Part shown: positions 1 to 8,446 of the stretch, piece by piece
How positions within the stretch are numbered: the first letter of the stretch is position 1
Layout of the letters: each line of letters opens with the position of its first letter
NCBI GenBank assembly: GCA_031550915.1
Contig: JAVBOF010000086.1
Location: forward strand, 1-26,201
Length of the DNA stretch: 26,201 nucleotides
Direction: 5' to 3'
From: JAVBOF01 sp031550915
GTDB taxonomy: Bacteria > Bacillota > Clostridia > Christensenellales > MGBC116941
Notes under the pieces: generated by a model
Told to the model about the DNA's origin: nothing
What the model saw: only the letters and a program-made list of their open reading frames with translations
Databases searched by the model: none
Position numbers and translations under genes: made by a program

Positions 1-278
1 GATATTATCTGGTTCAGCAGATCGCCTCCCAAAAGATAGTTTATATCCTGAGGCTTTACTCCGGCTTTTTCAGTCGCTTTACTTACCGCGGTTTTAAACA
101 TTTTCCGTTCGGTTTTTTCCCATGATTTTTCCCCCCAAAGATCATCGGGGATTATCATATCGAAATATTTTGCCAACGGGCCATCACCTTCGATTTTTCC
201 TACGATGGAAGCCCCGGAAACTATTACCGGCGCTTGCCGGAAAGCTACGGTTTGTAATCCCATCCTCTTACTTGCCAT
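1..278 (-). CDS. spoVAD: Stage V sporulation protein AD, N-terminal part (cut by window edge)
   Basis: Only the first 92 codons lie in the window; the gene runs off the left edge. SpoVAD is a thiolase-like protein of the SpoVA channel, which loads dipicolinic acid into the forespore and releases it at germination. The visible part matches the family: a 'GxGPLxxYFD' segment near residues 37-45, a 'WExxERKMF' segment near 62-70 and 'GGDLLNQ' close to the edge (near 84-90). The start is the ATG at 278, with an AAAGGA-type ribosome binding site 6-7 bases upstream; the in-frame ATG at 263 has no usable spacing. The gene upstream is the class A PBP with its own terminator, so spoVAC, the usual upstream partner, is not adjacent. 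Identification is from memory of the family. Confidence 0.88.
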   Translation of the reverse strand, partial: MASKRMGLQTVAFRQAPVIVSGASIVGKIEGDGPLAKYFDMIIPDDLWGEKSWEKTERKMFKTAVSKATEKAGVKPQDINYLLGGDLLNQII

Positions 279-334
279 ACTTTTCCTTTCGCTGATTTTT
301 CTTCTTGGCTATTATCTGCAAAAACAGGATTTTT

Positions 335-367
335 ATAATAAAAAACCCGAGGTATAAAACCCCGGGT
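335..367 (-). terminator. Rho-independent terminator of the class A PBP gene
   Basis: An 8-bp stem with one mismatch (345-352 with 360-367, GC-rich, 7-base loop) is followed on the minus strand by a run of T. It lies 57 bases after the PBP stop codon and about 60 bases before the spoVAD start, so it separates the two genes. Confidence 0.8.
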
Positions 368-423
368 CATGGTAGCATGCTTATCAAGGCACCTTTATTC
401 GTTTACTGAGCCTTTCAACTGTG

Positions 424-3400
424 CTACAAGGCATCTGCGGCATTTTTTAGCGCGTTAGTCTTTTCAATGATCTGTTCTACCGTCGCATTTGCCTTGGCAA
501 TCAACTTATTCAAATCACTCGCAAGTTTCTTAACGTTGTTTTTTGCGTCATCCGATACGTCGTCGCCAGCCTTTTTGACCTTGCTGTTTGCGCTGGAAAT
601 GGCCTTTTTAGCCGCGTTGATAGCCGTACTGCGCTGGTTCTGTTCATCTACCCATTCGGAGGTATGCAATGTACAATGCACACCGTTTTTGTAATTCGGG
701 TATTTTTCCGCTAAAGCTTTCTTATACGCGGATTCGTTTGGTATGACGCTGACCTTTTTGAGCTGATCCTTCGGGCAGTTTGGGCCTGCTTCCATACCGC
801 TTTCCTCACAAACGGTCAAGAGCACGTGCTCGTTGCATTTTTCACGCTCTTCAAATTCAGCATCCTTGCTGATATAATCCCTAACAGTTCCGTTCCCTAG
901 CAGGTCATAGGAACATGCAGACCCTGCAAGCTTGCCGGATGCACCGCAGATAGATACGGATTTAAGGCCGATATCTTCCGGTTTTTCCGCGATGATCTCC
1001 TTGCCAGTGTTTTCTTCATCCTTCATAAGCTCCAGGTTTATTGCCCTCCATATCGGCGCGGCATATTGGCCGCCATATGCGCTTCCCGTCAACGGGGCAA
1101 ACCTATCATGGCCAATCCACACCGTTGTACAATAGAAAGCCGTATATCCCGTGAAGCAAACGCCCCTTGCAAGATCGTTAGTACCGGTCTTTCCAGCGGC
1201 ATGCATATTGTTGCCGAGCCTTGCGGGCTTACCAGTGCCCTTTGCAACTGCTTCTTCCAGTATATCCGTCAAAAGCCATGCTGTCTCCGGCTTGAATACC
1301 TGCTGGCTTCTGGCCTGCCGGATCTTTGTGGCGTCCAAAATCATGTTGTTATTGCTGTCTACCACTTTGCGGAAGGAAAGCGGCGGGGTATATATACCCT
1401 GGTTTGCTATAGTGCCAAAGCAGCCGACCATCTCTATTGGGGTTATCGGCGCGGAACCGAGCGAAAGCCCGGATATGGTTGCGTTGTCTCCGGATACATG
1501 CGCCGAATCGACACCCATCTTCATCATATATTCTCTTGAACGGTCTACGGTCACATATTCCGCCAGAAGCCTCGCAGCTGCAACGTTCATGGAATTGACG
1601 AGCGCGCTTCTCAGCGTTACCATACCATCCTTGCCGCCGCCTGCGGGATAACCCTTTCCGCCTTTCCAGCCCTTTATGGGCTCACGCTTATTGGAGATGA
1701 CGGAGCTGGGGGCTTTACCCATATCCAGCGCGGGGCCGTAAACCGCGGGAGGTTTTATAGATGATCCGACCGGCATTTGAGATTTCCATGCGCGGTTTAA
1801 TTGTTTCCTGCGGGTTGGACGGTCCCTGCCTCCAACGACGGCTTTTAGCTCGCCGGCATGATAATCGAATACTACCGAAGCTGCCTGCGGCTGGCGGACC
1901 CTTTCTATCTGGTCGCCGTCGATGTAGTTGACGTAATTGTCGGATGAGCGCTTCATGCGCGGGTATTTTTCCCAATTTTCCAAAGTGGACTGGACCATAT
2001 CCTGTATTTTAGGATCTACGGTAAGATATATACGGTAGCCCTTCGTACGAAGTTCGTTCTCTACTGCAAGCCTGTTTGGTATATTGTCGGTCATATTCCT
2101 GTCCATCAATATATATTTGCAGATATCCTGTATGGCATATTCAACGAAATAGGGCATAGTGTACAGTTCTTTTATCTTGGATATTTCCTCGATATGCACG
2201 TCGACGCCTTTACCTTGCTTAGCCTCCTCATCATTCGCGAGCTTGGCCTGGTCCTTTTGTTGCTCGGAAATGAAGCCTGCCCTCCACATTGCTACAAGCA
2301 CGGTGTTTGCGCGCCAAGCGGTCACGTCATAGGCTTTGGGATCGGCCTTTGCCCTCTCATATTTGTTTTTGCGTGGGTTATATTTTGTGGGGTTCTTGAT
2401 AACGCCGGCGAGAATGGCGCATTCCGTAAGATTGAGATCCTTTAGCTCTTTTCCAAAGTAATCCTTTGCGGCGGCTTTGACCCCATAATTTGATTCGCCA
2501 AGATGTATTGTATTGAGATAGCTTTCCAATATCTGGTCCTTGGTCATCTTTTTTTCAAGTTCCATGGCCAGATTTGCTTCCTGAACCTTACGTTTGTAAG
2601 ACCGTATGTTCGTCAGTATCCTGTTCTTGATCAATTGCTGAGTTATCGTACTGGCGCCGTGGGTATCAGAGTCGGAAGCTACGCTATTAAAAAACGCGGA
2701 TGCCAGACGCTTTAGATCGACGCCTCCGTGGCTGTAAAAACGAACGTCCTCTATTGCAATAACGGCTTCGCGAAGTATCATCGGTATCTCATCGAGCTTT
2801 GCCCACTCACGGTTTTCCGCACCCGTATAGGCCGTTATCTCGTTATTATTGCAGTCATAAATAAATGAGGTTTGCTCCTGTTCCAGTATCTTTGTAACAT
2901 CAAGATCCGGTGTGGATTCCCAATAAGCCTTGGCAATGCCAAATACGCCTCCAAAGCCTATTACGCCGATGATCAGGGCGACCAGGACAAAAAGCTTCAA
3001 TGTCGTTAAAATGATGCTGATTATAAAATTCTGTTGCCTGCGGCGTTTAGCGAATATCGATACGTGGGTCTTGTAATCCGCCGTCATATGGTCCTCAGAG
3101 ATGCTGAGTTTGCCGTTTGTCTTCTTCTGCTGCTGATGTACTCCGGCAGGCGCAATGACCTGCGTATGCTGCTTTTCCAAATCTGCCTGACTGATTTTTT
3201 GCGTAAGCTGCTTGGGCCGGGCGGTTTGCGTATCGTCGAAGCCCTTGCCGTCCTGCCTCATCTTGTTCATCTTATAGCTGGATTTTTTCTGGTCAATAAA
3301 AAGCTTTTTCTGCTCATCTTCAAAGCGGCCACGCTCTTCTTCTTGTCTGGATCTGCGTTCGTCCCTGGATGAAACCAGCTTATCCTTTTGATTTTTAACA

Positions 3401-4215
3401 AAAGTTTTCGCGCCTTCATATGATTTCTTTAAAAAGAGCCCTGCGGATCCCAATGCGGCTCCGGCTTTGGCGGCTTGTTTTGGTTCTTTGTCATATTCGG
3501 AATCGTATAGGTCGTTATCAGAATCATAACCAGGATCCCCGTTATCCGCGGGAGGCGTTGGTTTTGAAAAAACATTGAACATCTTAAAGACGGGTTTCTT
3601 ATCGGCATCTTCGTAAACATCGTCTTCTATGATTTTATTAGCCCCGGCGGATTTCGCTGAAGGTTTTGTGCCCTCGTCGTCCATAGCGTAATCTGGCGTA
3701 TCGGGTTTCGTCTTGCCTATACCTTTGATAGAAGAAAGGAAACCTGCGGCAGGCTTGGCTTTATCTGTCTTTTCAGCTCCTGCGCCAAACGCATCCTTCT
3801 GGCCTGCTTTTTTCTTTTGCTCAGGTAAAGAATCTTTACCATTAGATTTATTTCCGGGGAAAACCAAATCGATATCATCGTTATTATCCGGAAGCAATGG
3901 CGCCTTGTTTGGTTTTTTGGACGGCGGTTTATTAGCCCCGCCATTCCTGTTATTGGAAAAGGCAAATGGTATATCTACAGAATCAGGCTTCTTGGCCTTT
4001 TTATCTGAGGCAGCAGCATTCTGAACGGTATCGTCTGCGTCCGTTTCAGACCGCGCTTGTGCATTTTGCTTCGCTTCCGAATTATCCGCAAGCTTTTTGA
4101 TGAAACTATCAAGTTTACCTTTAAAAGGATTTTTGGAACCTTCGGGCTTTTGTTTTCCGGGATCTTTTTCATCACCGCCAAACGTTCCATTACCAAAATC
4201 ATCATTATAATTCAT
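424..4215 (-). CDS. Class A penicillin-binding protein (transglycosylase/transpeptidase, PBP1A type)
   Basis: Bifunctional peptidoglycan polymerase of 1263 residues. The start is the ATG at 4215, with GGAGGT five bases upstream; the reading frame is open 19 codons further, but that stretch lacks a ribosome binding site and covers the promoter. Residues 1 to about 395 are cytoplasmic, charged, rich in Lys, Asp, Pro and Ala, and look disordered. One membrane segment spans about 397-428. The GT51 glycosyltransferase domain follows, with 'EDVRFYSHGG' (catalytic Glu489) and 'GASTITQQL' (from 520). The transpeptidase domain has SxxK at Ser818, SxN at 875-877 and KTG at 1009-1011. Residues about 1085-1185 hold several cysteines, then an Ala/Lys/Asn-rich tail. 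All catalytic motifs are intact. The long N-terminus is far beyond the usual short cytoplasmic tail of PBP1A. Confidence 0.95.
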   Translation of the reverse strand: MNYNDDFGNGTFGGDEKDPGKQKPEGSKNPFKGKLDSFIKKLADNSEAKQNAQARSETDADDTVQNAAASDKKAKKPDSVDIPFAFSNNRNGGANKPPSKKPNKAPLLPDNNDDIDLVFPGNKSNGKDSLPEQKKKAGQKDAFGAGAEKTDKAKPAAGFLSSIKGIGKTKPDTPDYAMDDEGTKPSAKSAGANKIIEDDVYEDADKKPVFKMFNVFSKPTPPADNGDPGYDSDNDLYDSEYDKEPKQAAKAGAALGSAGLFLKKSYEGAKTFVKNQKDKLVSSRDERRSRQEEERGRFEDEQKKLFIDQKKSSYKMNKMRQDGKGFDDTQTARPKQLTQKISQADLEKQHTQVIAPAGVHQQQKKTNGKLSISEDHMTADYKTHVSIFAKRRRQQNFIISIILTTLKLFVLVALIIGVIGFGGVFGIAKAYWESTPDLDVTKILEQEQTSFIYDCNNNEITAYTGAENREWAKLDEIPMILREAVIAIEDVRFYSHGGVDLKRLASAFFNSVASDSDTHGASTITQQLIKNRILTNIRSYKRKVQEANLAMELEKKMTKDQILESYLNTIHLGESNYGVKAAAKDYFGKELKDLNLTECAILAGVIKNPTKYNPRKNKYERAKADPKAYDVTAWRANTVLVAMWRAGFISEQQKDQAKLANDEEAKQGKGVDVHIEEISKIKELYTMPYFVEYAIQDICKYILMDRNMTDNIPNRLAVENELRTKGYRIYLTVDPKIQDMVQSTLENWEKYPRMKRSSDNYVNYIDGDQIERVRQPQAASVVFDYHAGELKAVVGGRDRPTRRKQLNRAWKSQMPVGSSIKPPAVYGPALDMGKAPSSVISNKREPIKGWKGGKGYPAGGGKDGMVTLRSALVNSMNVAAARLLAEYVTVDRSREYMMKMGVDSAHVSGDNATISGLSLGSAPITPIEMVGCFGTIANQGIYTPPLSFRKVVDSNNNMILDATKIRQARSQQVFKPETAWLLTDILEEAVAKGTGKPARLGNNMHAAGKTGTNDLARGVCFTGYTAFYCTTVWIGHDRFAPLTGSAYGGQYAAPIWRAINLELMKDEENTGKEIIAEKPEDIGLKSVSICGASGKLAGSACSYDLLGNGTVRDYISKDAEFEEREKCNEHVLLTVCEESGMEAGPNCPKDQLKKVSVIPNESAYKKALAEKYPNYKNGVHCTLHTSEWVDEQNQRSTAINAAKKAISSANSKVKKAGDDVSDDAKNNVKKLASDLNKLIAKANATVEQIIEKTNALKNAADAL

Positions 4216-4270
4216 CTTTACCTCCGGTAGTAAAAGGGTATACCAATATATAGGCTCTTGCCCATCAGTC

Positions 4271-4279
4271 ATTATAGCA
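4271..4279 (-). promoter_or_regulatory. Extended -10 promoter for the class A PBP gene
   Basis: The minus strand reads TGCTATAAT, a perfect extended -10 element (TGnTATAAT), placing transcription start near 4264, about 50 bases before the ATG at 4215. I see no good -35 box 17 bases upstream, which extended -10 promoters can lack. Confidence 0.5.
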
Positions 4280-4354
4280 TAAAATTACAAGCCCCCGGCC
4301 TACTATTTGTAAAAAAAATATAAATTTATCATAGAATAGATATGGGGCTAAGAT

Positions 4355-5020
4355 ATGAAAAAGAAACTTTTGTTTATTGTGTTTATAATGTCCATCCTCG
4401 TTCTGATATCCATTGGCATAATAGTATTTTTGAATGTACGTATGCTGCCGACTGTGCTTGCCCTTTCGGAATCCAAGGTCCAATCGCTTACCGCGAAAGC
4501 TATAAATGATGCCGTAGCGGAAATAGTCGGGGATAATTTGGAATACAGTGACCTTGTTAAAATATTACAGGATGATGAAGGAAAACTGACTATGCTGCAG
4601 GCAAATACGCAAAAGATGAACCAGCTCGCGACGAGCACCGCGCTCTTGGCGCAAAAAAAGATAAGCGATATCGGAGAGCAAAAACTGATGATACCGCTTG
4701 GAACCATACTTGGCATACAGGTTTTGGCGAGAATGGGCCCGGAAGTGACGGCGAAGATTGTTCCTGTTGGGGCCGTTACCAGCGAGTTTGTTTCGCAATT
4801 TGAAAGCGCGGGTATAAACCAGACGCGCCACAGGATTTTTTTAACACTTAACGCGTATGTACGTGTAGTTATCCCAAACGCAAATCAAACCGTTCGATCA
4901 AGAGTTCAGGTGCCGATCGCCGAATCTATCATCGTAGGCAACGTGCCAAACAGCTTTATTGACGTTAATAACAGGTCAGACATGATGGACCTGATGCCGA
5001 ACGAGGATTTTGACCATTAG
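4355..5020 (+). CDS. yunB: Sporulation protein YunB
   Basis: A 221-residue protein with an N-terminal membrane anchor (about residues 5-27) and an extracytoplasmic domain. The central segment (IPLG, then an 'ARMGPEVTAKIVPVGAV' stretch and 'ESAGINQTRHRIFL') is the conserved core of the YunB family, which is made in the mother cell under sigma-E in Bacillus subtilis; its biochemical role is unknown. The start ATG at 4355 has only a weak GGGG-type ribosome binding site. A CATAGAAT at 4330-4337 resembles a sigma-E -10 box, but there is no matching -35, so regulation by sigma-E is inferred from the family only. The gene is divergent from the class A PBP gene across about 140 bases. Confidence 0.88.
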   Translation: MKKKLLFIVFIMSILVLISIGIIVFLNVRMLPTVLALSESKVQSLTAKAINDAVAEIVGDNLEYSDLVKILQDDEGKLTMLQANTQKMNQLATSTALLAQKKISDIGEQKLMIPLGTILGIQVLARMGPEVTAKIVPVGAVTSEFVSQFESAGINQTRHRIFLTLNAYVRVVIPNANQTVRSRVQVPIAESIIVGNVPNSFIDVNNRSDMMDLMPNEDFDH

Positions 5021-5061
5021 AATAACGGAAGGGATTAATGATTATTATATTATAGATGAAG

Positions 5062-5090
5062 TTGTTTTTTACGGTTTTATATAGTATCAT
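5062..5090 (+). promoter_or_regulatory. Possible promoter upstream of the Nudix-like gene
   Basis: TTGTTT (5062-5067), a 17-base spacer and TATCAT (5085-5090) precede the gene by about 25 bases. The -10 matches consensus at five of six bases, the -35 at only three, so this is a weak candidate. Confidence 0.3.
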
Positions 5091-5114
5091 AATTCCACGA
5101 GAGGGGAGATTGTA

Positions 5115-5528
5115 TTGCTTTTTCGAAAATGTGCGGGCGGGGTAGTTTTTTACAATGACAGCATCTTTCTTTTGAAGAACGATAAAAACGAATGGATTTT
5201 GCCAAAAGGCGTTATCCGGCAGGATATGCTTGCGAAAGATGTGGCTGTCAGCAGAGTTGAAGAAGAAACCGGTATAGATGCAGAGATAATTTCTTCGGTT
5301 GGTGAAACCTGCTATGAGTTCTATTCTATAACAAGGCAAAAGCCTGTTTGTAACGAGGTTTCATGGTATCTTATGAGGGCAAAAAATGATAAGTTTCAAA
5401 TAAACAGGTTGCAGGGCTTTAAGGACGGGAAATATTTCGATTGCGACGAGGCTGAAAAGACCGTAACATACAGTCAGGATAAAGCGTTGATACGGCTTGC
5501 GTATAAACAATACAAAAAACTCAAGTAA
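5115..5528 (+). CDS. Nudix-fold protein with an incomplete Nudix box
   Basis: A 137-residue single-domain protein beginning with a TTG at 5115, with GAGGGGA seven bases upstream. The 'AGGVVFY' start, 'WILPKG' and the helix ending 'EEETGI' identify the Nudix fold, whose members hydrolyse nucleoside diphosphates linked to another group. The Nudix box begins at Gly32, but the first conserved Glu is Met38 and the Arg-Glu pair is Ser46-Arg47; Glu50, Glu51 and Gly53 are kept. The canonical metal-binding set is therefore incomplete, and hydrolase activity is uncertain. As I remember them, clostridial proteins of this type next to yebC share such changes. It lies 21 bases before yebC and probably shares its transcript. 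Substrate unknown. Confidence 0.8.
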   Translation: MLFRKCAGGVVFYNDSIFLLKNDKNEWILPKGVIRQDMLAKDVAVSRVEEETGIDAEIISSVGETCYEFYSITRQKPVCNEVSWYLMRAKNDKFQINRLQGFKDGKYFDCDEAEKTVTYSQDKALIRLAYKQYKKLK

Positions 5529-5549
5529 AATACTCTTGGAGGGGGTTCA

Positions 5550-6296
5550 ATGTCCGGGCATTCCAAATGGAGCACGATAAAGAGAAAAAAGGGAAAGACA
5601 GATGCCGAAAGAGGTAAGATCTTTACAAAGATAGGCAGGGAGATCGCCATAGCCGTTAAGGATGGCGGCCCAAGTCCGGATCAAAATTCAAAGCTGAAAG
5701 ACGTTATTGCTAAGGCCAAAGCGGCAAACATGCCGAACGACAATATTATGCGCTCTATAAAAAAGGCTTCCGGTGAAGACAGCAACGTTCACTATGAGGA
5801 GATCGTATATGAGGGCTATGGTCCCGGCGGTATCGCGGTAATAGTTGAAGCAGTAACGGACAACCGCAACCGTACTGCTGGGGAGATACGTCATCTATTT
5901 GACAAATATGGCGGCAGCCTTGGTGTAACCGGATGCGTCGGATGGATGTTTGACAGTAAAGGCGTTCTGATAGTGGAGAACAAGGACAATATAGATGACG
6001 AAGAGTTTATGATGATGCTTTTGGAAGCCGGAGCCGAAGATTTTTCTTTGGATGAGGACGTATATGAGGTCATTACTGATATCGCATCCTTTTCCGCAAC
6101 CAGGGAAAACTTGGAGAAGCAAAATATGACCTTCCTTTCCGCATCGCTCGAAAAGCTTCCGCAAAACACTGTAGAGCCGGCATACGATATTTTGGACAGG
6201 TTCACGATAATGTTGGAAAAACTTGAGGACCATGACGACGTGCAAAACGTGTATCACAACGCGGAACTGCCGGAGGATTATTCCGAGGAAGACTGA
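5550..6296 (+). CDS. yebC: YebC/PmpR family protein
   Basis: A 248-residue protein of the usual family length. It opens with the family hallmark 'MSGHSKWSTIKRKK', continues with 'AKAANMPNDNIMRSIKKA' and 'YEGYGPGGIAVIVEAVTDN', and keeps the three-domain YebC layout. The family was long called a transcriptional regulator; more recent work in other bacteria ties members to relief of ribosome stalling at proline-rich stretches. Which role holds here cannot be read from sequence. GGAGGGGG is placed seven bases before the ATG. It follows the Nudix-like gene closely and ends at a strong terminator. Confidence 0.95.
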   Translation: MSGHSKWSTIKRKKGKTDAERGKIFTKIGREIAIAVKDGGPSPDQNSKLKDVIAKAKAANMPNDNIMRSIKKASGEDSNVHYEEIVYEGYGPGGIAVIVEAVTDNRNRTAGEIRHLFDKYGGSLGVTGCVGWMFDSKGVLIVENKDNIDDEEFMMMLLEAGAEDFSLDEDVYEVITDIASFSATRENLEKQNMTFLSASLEKLPQNTVEPAYDILDRFTIMLEKLEDHDDVQNVYHNAELPEDYSEED

Positions 6297-6344
6297 CGTA
6301 TGTACCCGGAGTTTGCGAATACATAATTGGTTTAGTTAGAGGGT

Positions 6345-6384
6345 AAAATCATCCTGAAGATAAGATCGGAAGGATGATTTTTTT
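6345..6384 (+). terminator. Terminator hairpin after yebC, overlapping the next gene's start region
   Basis: A perfect 11-bp stem (6345-6355 with 6371-6381, 15-base loop) leads into a T-run ending at 6384. Its 3' arm contains the AAGGAT that would serve as ribosome binding site for the BofC-like gene starting at 6383, so the same RNA structure could both end yebC transcription and limit translation of read-through RNA. Confidence 0.8.
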
Positions 6385-6976
6385 GATATCCATTAAGAAG
6401 CTCCATTTGATAAAAAGGGTGCTTGCTGTCTGCCTGATGGTTTTTGCTCTGATGTGCGTCGGTATTCTGCTTGGGTACGCCGTGTTTGGCCCGCCTAAGG
6501 CGAATGCGATGATCAATGAAGCGGAAGAGGCACAAAAGACCGATGATGAATACAGGCTATACCTGGAATCATTCCAACGGGCTGCAGAAGACAGCCTATG
6601 CGAGTGGAACTACCGCTACCAGCTTTGCGGACACGCAATAAGTGAAACGAAGCCGCTTCCACAAGCTTGCGTCGGTATGGACAAAAAGGCTTTAGAAACA
6701 TATTTTGGCTATAAAGTCGAATACATAGATAACGATGGGGTAAGGTTGGCAATGGATATACCCAGCTACTGCCCAAACCATATAGTGCTGAAGAACAACG
6801 GCGTTAGATATGGGCTATACAGGAATATACTAGGAACCGAAATAATGAGCCAGATACGGGATGTGGACCTGAAAAGCAGCCCTAAGCTGGCCGAAATGCG
6901 GCAGATGCTGGAGATCGGAATGGCCTTTGATTCCTTAGAGGATCTAGATATGTTTTTGCAGGAACACAGTCAATGA
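6383..6976 (+). CDS. Membrane-anchored BofC C-terminal-domain-like protein
   Basis: A 197-residue protein with one N-terminal membrane segment (about 11-35) and an extracytoplasmic part. Cysteine-containing 'CGH' (82-84) and 'CPNH' (130-133) and the C-terminal pattern 'LEIGMAFDSLEDLDMFLQE' recall clostridial proteins with a BofC C-terminal domain. In B. subtilis, BofC is a forespore protein that restrains SpoIVB signalling to pro-sigma-K processing; the anchored form here differs from it. I prefer the TTG at 6383, with AAGGAT eight bases upstream, over the ATG at 6374, which has a purine run directly against it. Position right after yebC and (in related genomes, from memory) before ruvC supports the assignment. 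Function is inferred. Confidence 0.6.
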   Translation: MISIKKLHLIKRVLAVCLMVFALMCVGILLGYAVFGPPKANAMINEAEEAQKTDDEYRLYLESFQRAAEDSLCEWNYRYQLCGHAISETKPLPQACVGMDKKALETYFGYKVEYIDNDGVRLAMDIPSYCPNHIVLKNNGVRYGLYRNILGTEIMSQIRDVDLKSSPKLAEMRQMLEIGMAFDSLEDLDMFLQEHSQ

Positions 6977-7004
6977 ATTATATTTTGCCTGCTTAATGCA
7001 TTTG

Positions 7005-7033
7005 TTGACACAAATGGCGTATGAATATATAAT
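7005..7033 (+). promoter_or_regulatory. Perfect consensus sigma-A promoter of proA
   Basis: TTGACA (7005-7010), a 17-base spacer and TATAAT (7028-7033) match the vegetative consensus at every position. Transcription would begin near 7040, 25 bases before the proA ATG. I see no operator or leader structure in so short a leader. Confidence 0.92.
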
Positions 7034-7064
7034 TTGCCCTATAAATAATTATGCAGGTGATCTT

Positions 7065-8309
7065 ATGGAAAATATCAGGCAGAAAGCGGTTACGGCAAAA
7101 GAAGCGGCCAGAGGGCTTGCAAAGCTGACAACGAATGAAAAAAATACTATTTTATATGCTATTGCCGACGCTTTGGAAGCCGGCAGCCAGCGTATTTTGG
7201 ACGCCAACCATAAGGATATGCAAAAAGCAGCTGAAAAAGGCCAGACGAGGGCTTTACTCGACAGGCTCGCACTTGATGAAAAACGGATCGGGGGAATGGC
7301 GGGCGGACTTCGAGACGTAGCCTCGTTACCGGATCCTGTTGGTGAAGTTTTGGGTATGTGGAAGCGGCCGAATGGACTTTTGATAGGGCAGCAGCGGGTA
7401 CCGCTCGGCGTTGTCGGAATAATATACGAAGCGCGTCCCAATGTTACCGCGGACGCAATTGGCCTTTGTATTAAATCCGGAAACGCGGTAGTTCTCCGCG
7501 GCGGCAGCGAAGCAATAATGAGCAACAAAGCCATAACCGATATAGCATCGGCGGCCGCGGAAAAGGCAGGTATGCCTGCGGGAGGCATTCAGTTGATAGA
7601 TGATACATCACATGAAGCCGCGACGGCATTCATGCGCTTAAACGGCGTTCTGGATGTTTTAATACCAAGGGGCGGAGCAGGATTGATACGCAGCGTAGTG
7701 GAAAATGCCTCGGTTCCGGTCATAGAAACCGGTACGGGTAATTGTCATATATATGTTGAACAGAGCGCGGATTTCAAAATGGCGTCCGACATTGTTTTCA
7801 ACGCCAAAGTGAGCAGGCCTGCCGTATGCAACGCGGCGGAAACTCTGCTTGTGGACGCTTCGATTTCAGAAGCTTTTTTACCGGAGTGCTTAAACAGGTT
7901 GAAGGAAGGCGGCGTTGAGATACGGGGATGCAAGCGCACAGCCTCAGTAGTGCCGTGGGTGAATGCGGCAAGTGAAGACGACTGGTTTGAGGAATATGGC
8001 GACTATATTATAGCGGTCAAGATCGTTGACGATGCGTCGTCGGCGATAGACCATATATCAAAATATGGCACAAAGCATTCTGAAGCTATCGTCACCAACG
8101 ATTATGGCCTTTCACAAAGGTTTTTGGCGGAAGTTGACGCGGCAGCGGTATATGTGAATGCCAGCACGCGTTTTACGGATGGCGGCGAATTCGGCTTTGG
8201 CGCAGAGATAGGTATAAGCAATCAAAAGCTGCATGCAAGGGGACCAATGGGCTTGAAGGAGCTCACGACGATAAAGTACATCATATATGGAAACGGCCAG
8301 ATAAGATGA
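7065..8309 (+). CDS. proA: Glutamate-5-semialdehyde dehydrogenase (gamma-glutamyl phosphate reductase)
   Basis: Second step of proline synthesis: NADPH-dependent reduction of gamma-glutamyl phosphate to glutamate-5-semialdehyde in the cytoplasm. The 414 residues match the family length. Landmarks are 'VPLGVVGIIYEARPNVT', 'LRGGSEA', and the active-site region 'RPAVCNAAETLL' with catalytic Cys255. The start is the ATG at 7065 with AGGTGA upstream; the frame is open 23 codons further, but that part contains the promoter. proB (glutamate 5-kinase), the usual partner, is not in the window. The gene ends at a hairpin shared with the convergent argH. Confidence 0.96.
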   Translation: MENIRQKAVTAKEAARGLAKLTTNEKNTILYAIADALEAGSQRILDANHKDMQKAAEKGQTRALLDRLALDEKRIGGMAGGLRDVASLPDPVGEVLGMWKRPNGLLIGQQRVPLGVVGIIYEARPNVTADAIGLCIKSGNAVVLRGGSEAIMSNKAITDIASAAAEKAGMPAGGIQLIDDTSHEAATAFMRLNGVLDVLIPRGGAGLIRSVVENASVPVIETGTGNCHIYVEQSADFKMASDIVFNAKVSRPAVCNAAETLLVDASISEAFLPECLNRLKEGGVEIRGCKRTASVVPWVNAASEDDWFEEYGDYIIAVKIVDDASSAIDHISKYGTKHSEAIVTNDYGLSQRFLAEVDAAAVYVNASTRFTDGGEFGFGAEIGISNQKLHARGPMGLKELTTIKYIIYGNGQIR

Positions 8310-8330
8310 ACCAAAATAGATTTAATTAGT

Positions 8331-8356
8331 AAAAAGAGGCTATTTAGTAGCCTCTT
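8331..8356. terminator. Bidirectional terminator between proA and argH
   Basis: A perfect 9-bp stem (8334-8342 with 8348-8356, loop TTTAG). The T-run is on the minus-strand side, so it ends argH transcription best; it lies 21 bases after the proA stop and can also serve that gene. Positions 8357-8446, before the argH stop, hold nothing I recognise. Confidence 0.75.
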
Positions 8357-8446
8357 AGTTGTATAATCGAAAATTTGCAAACCCAATATTTGCTCATAAG
8401 CTCTTCTTTTTTTATGCTTTCAAATAAAAGTAACGTCCATTGCGAC

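Noticed and set aside
1066..1651. Two overlapping plus-strand open frames of 157 and 166 codons inside the class A PBP gene
   Set aside because: They lie opposite the conserved transpeptidase domain, lack ribosome binding sites and resemble no protein family.
6996..7064. Longer N-terminus for ProA
   Set aside because: The 23 extra codons contain the perfect -35 and -10 boxes and have no ribosome binding site; the ATG at 7065 gives the family length.
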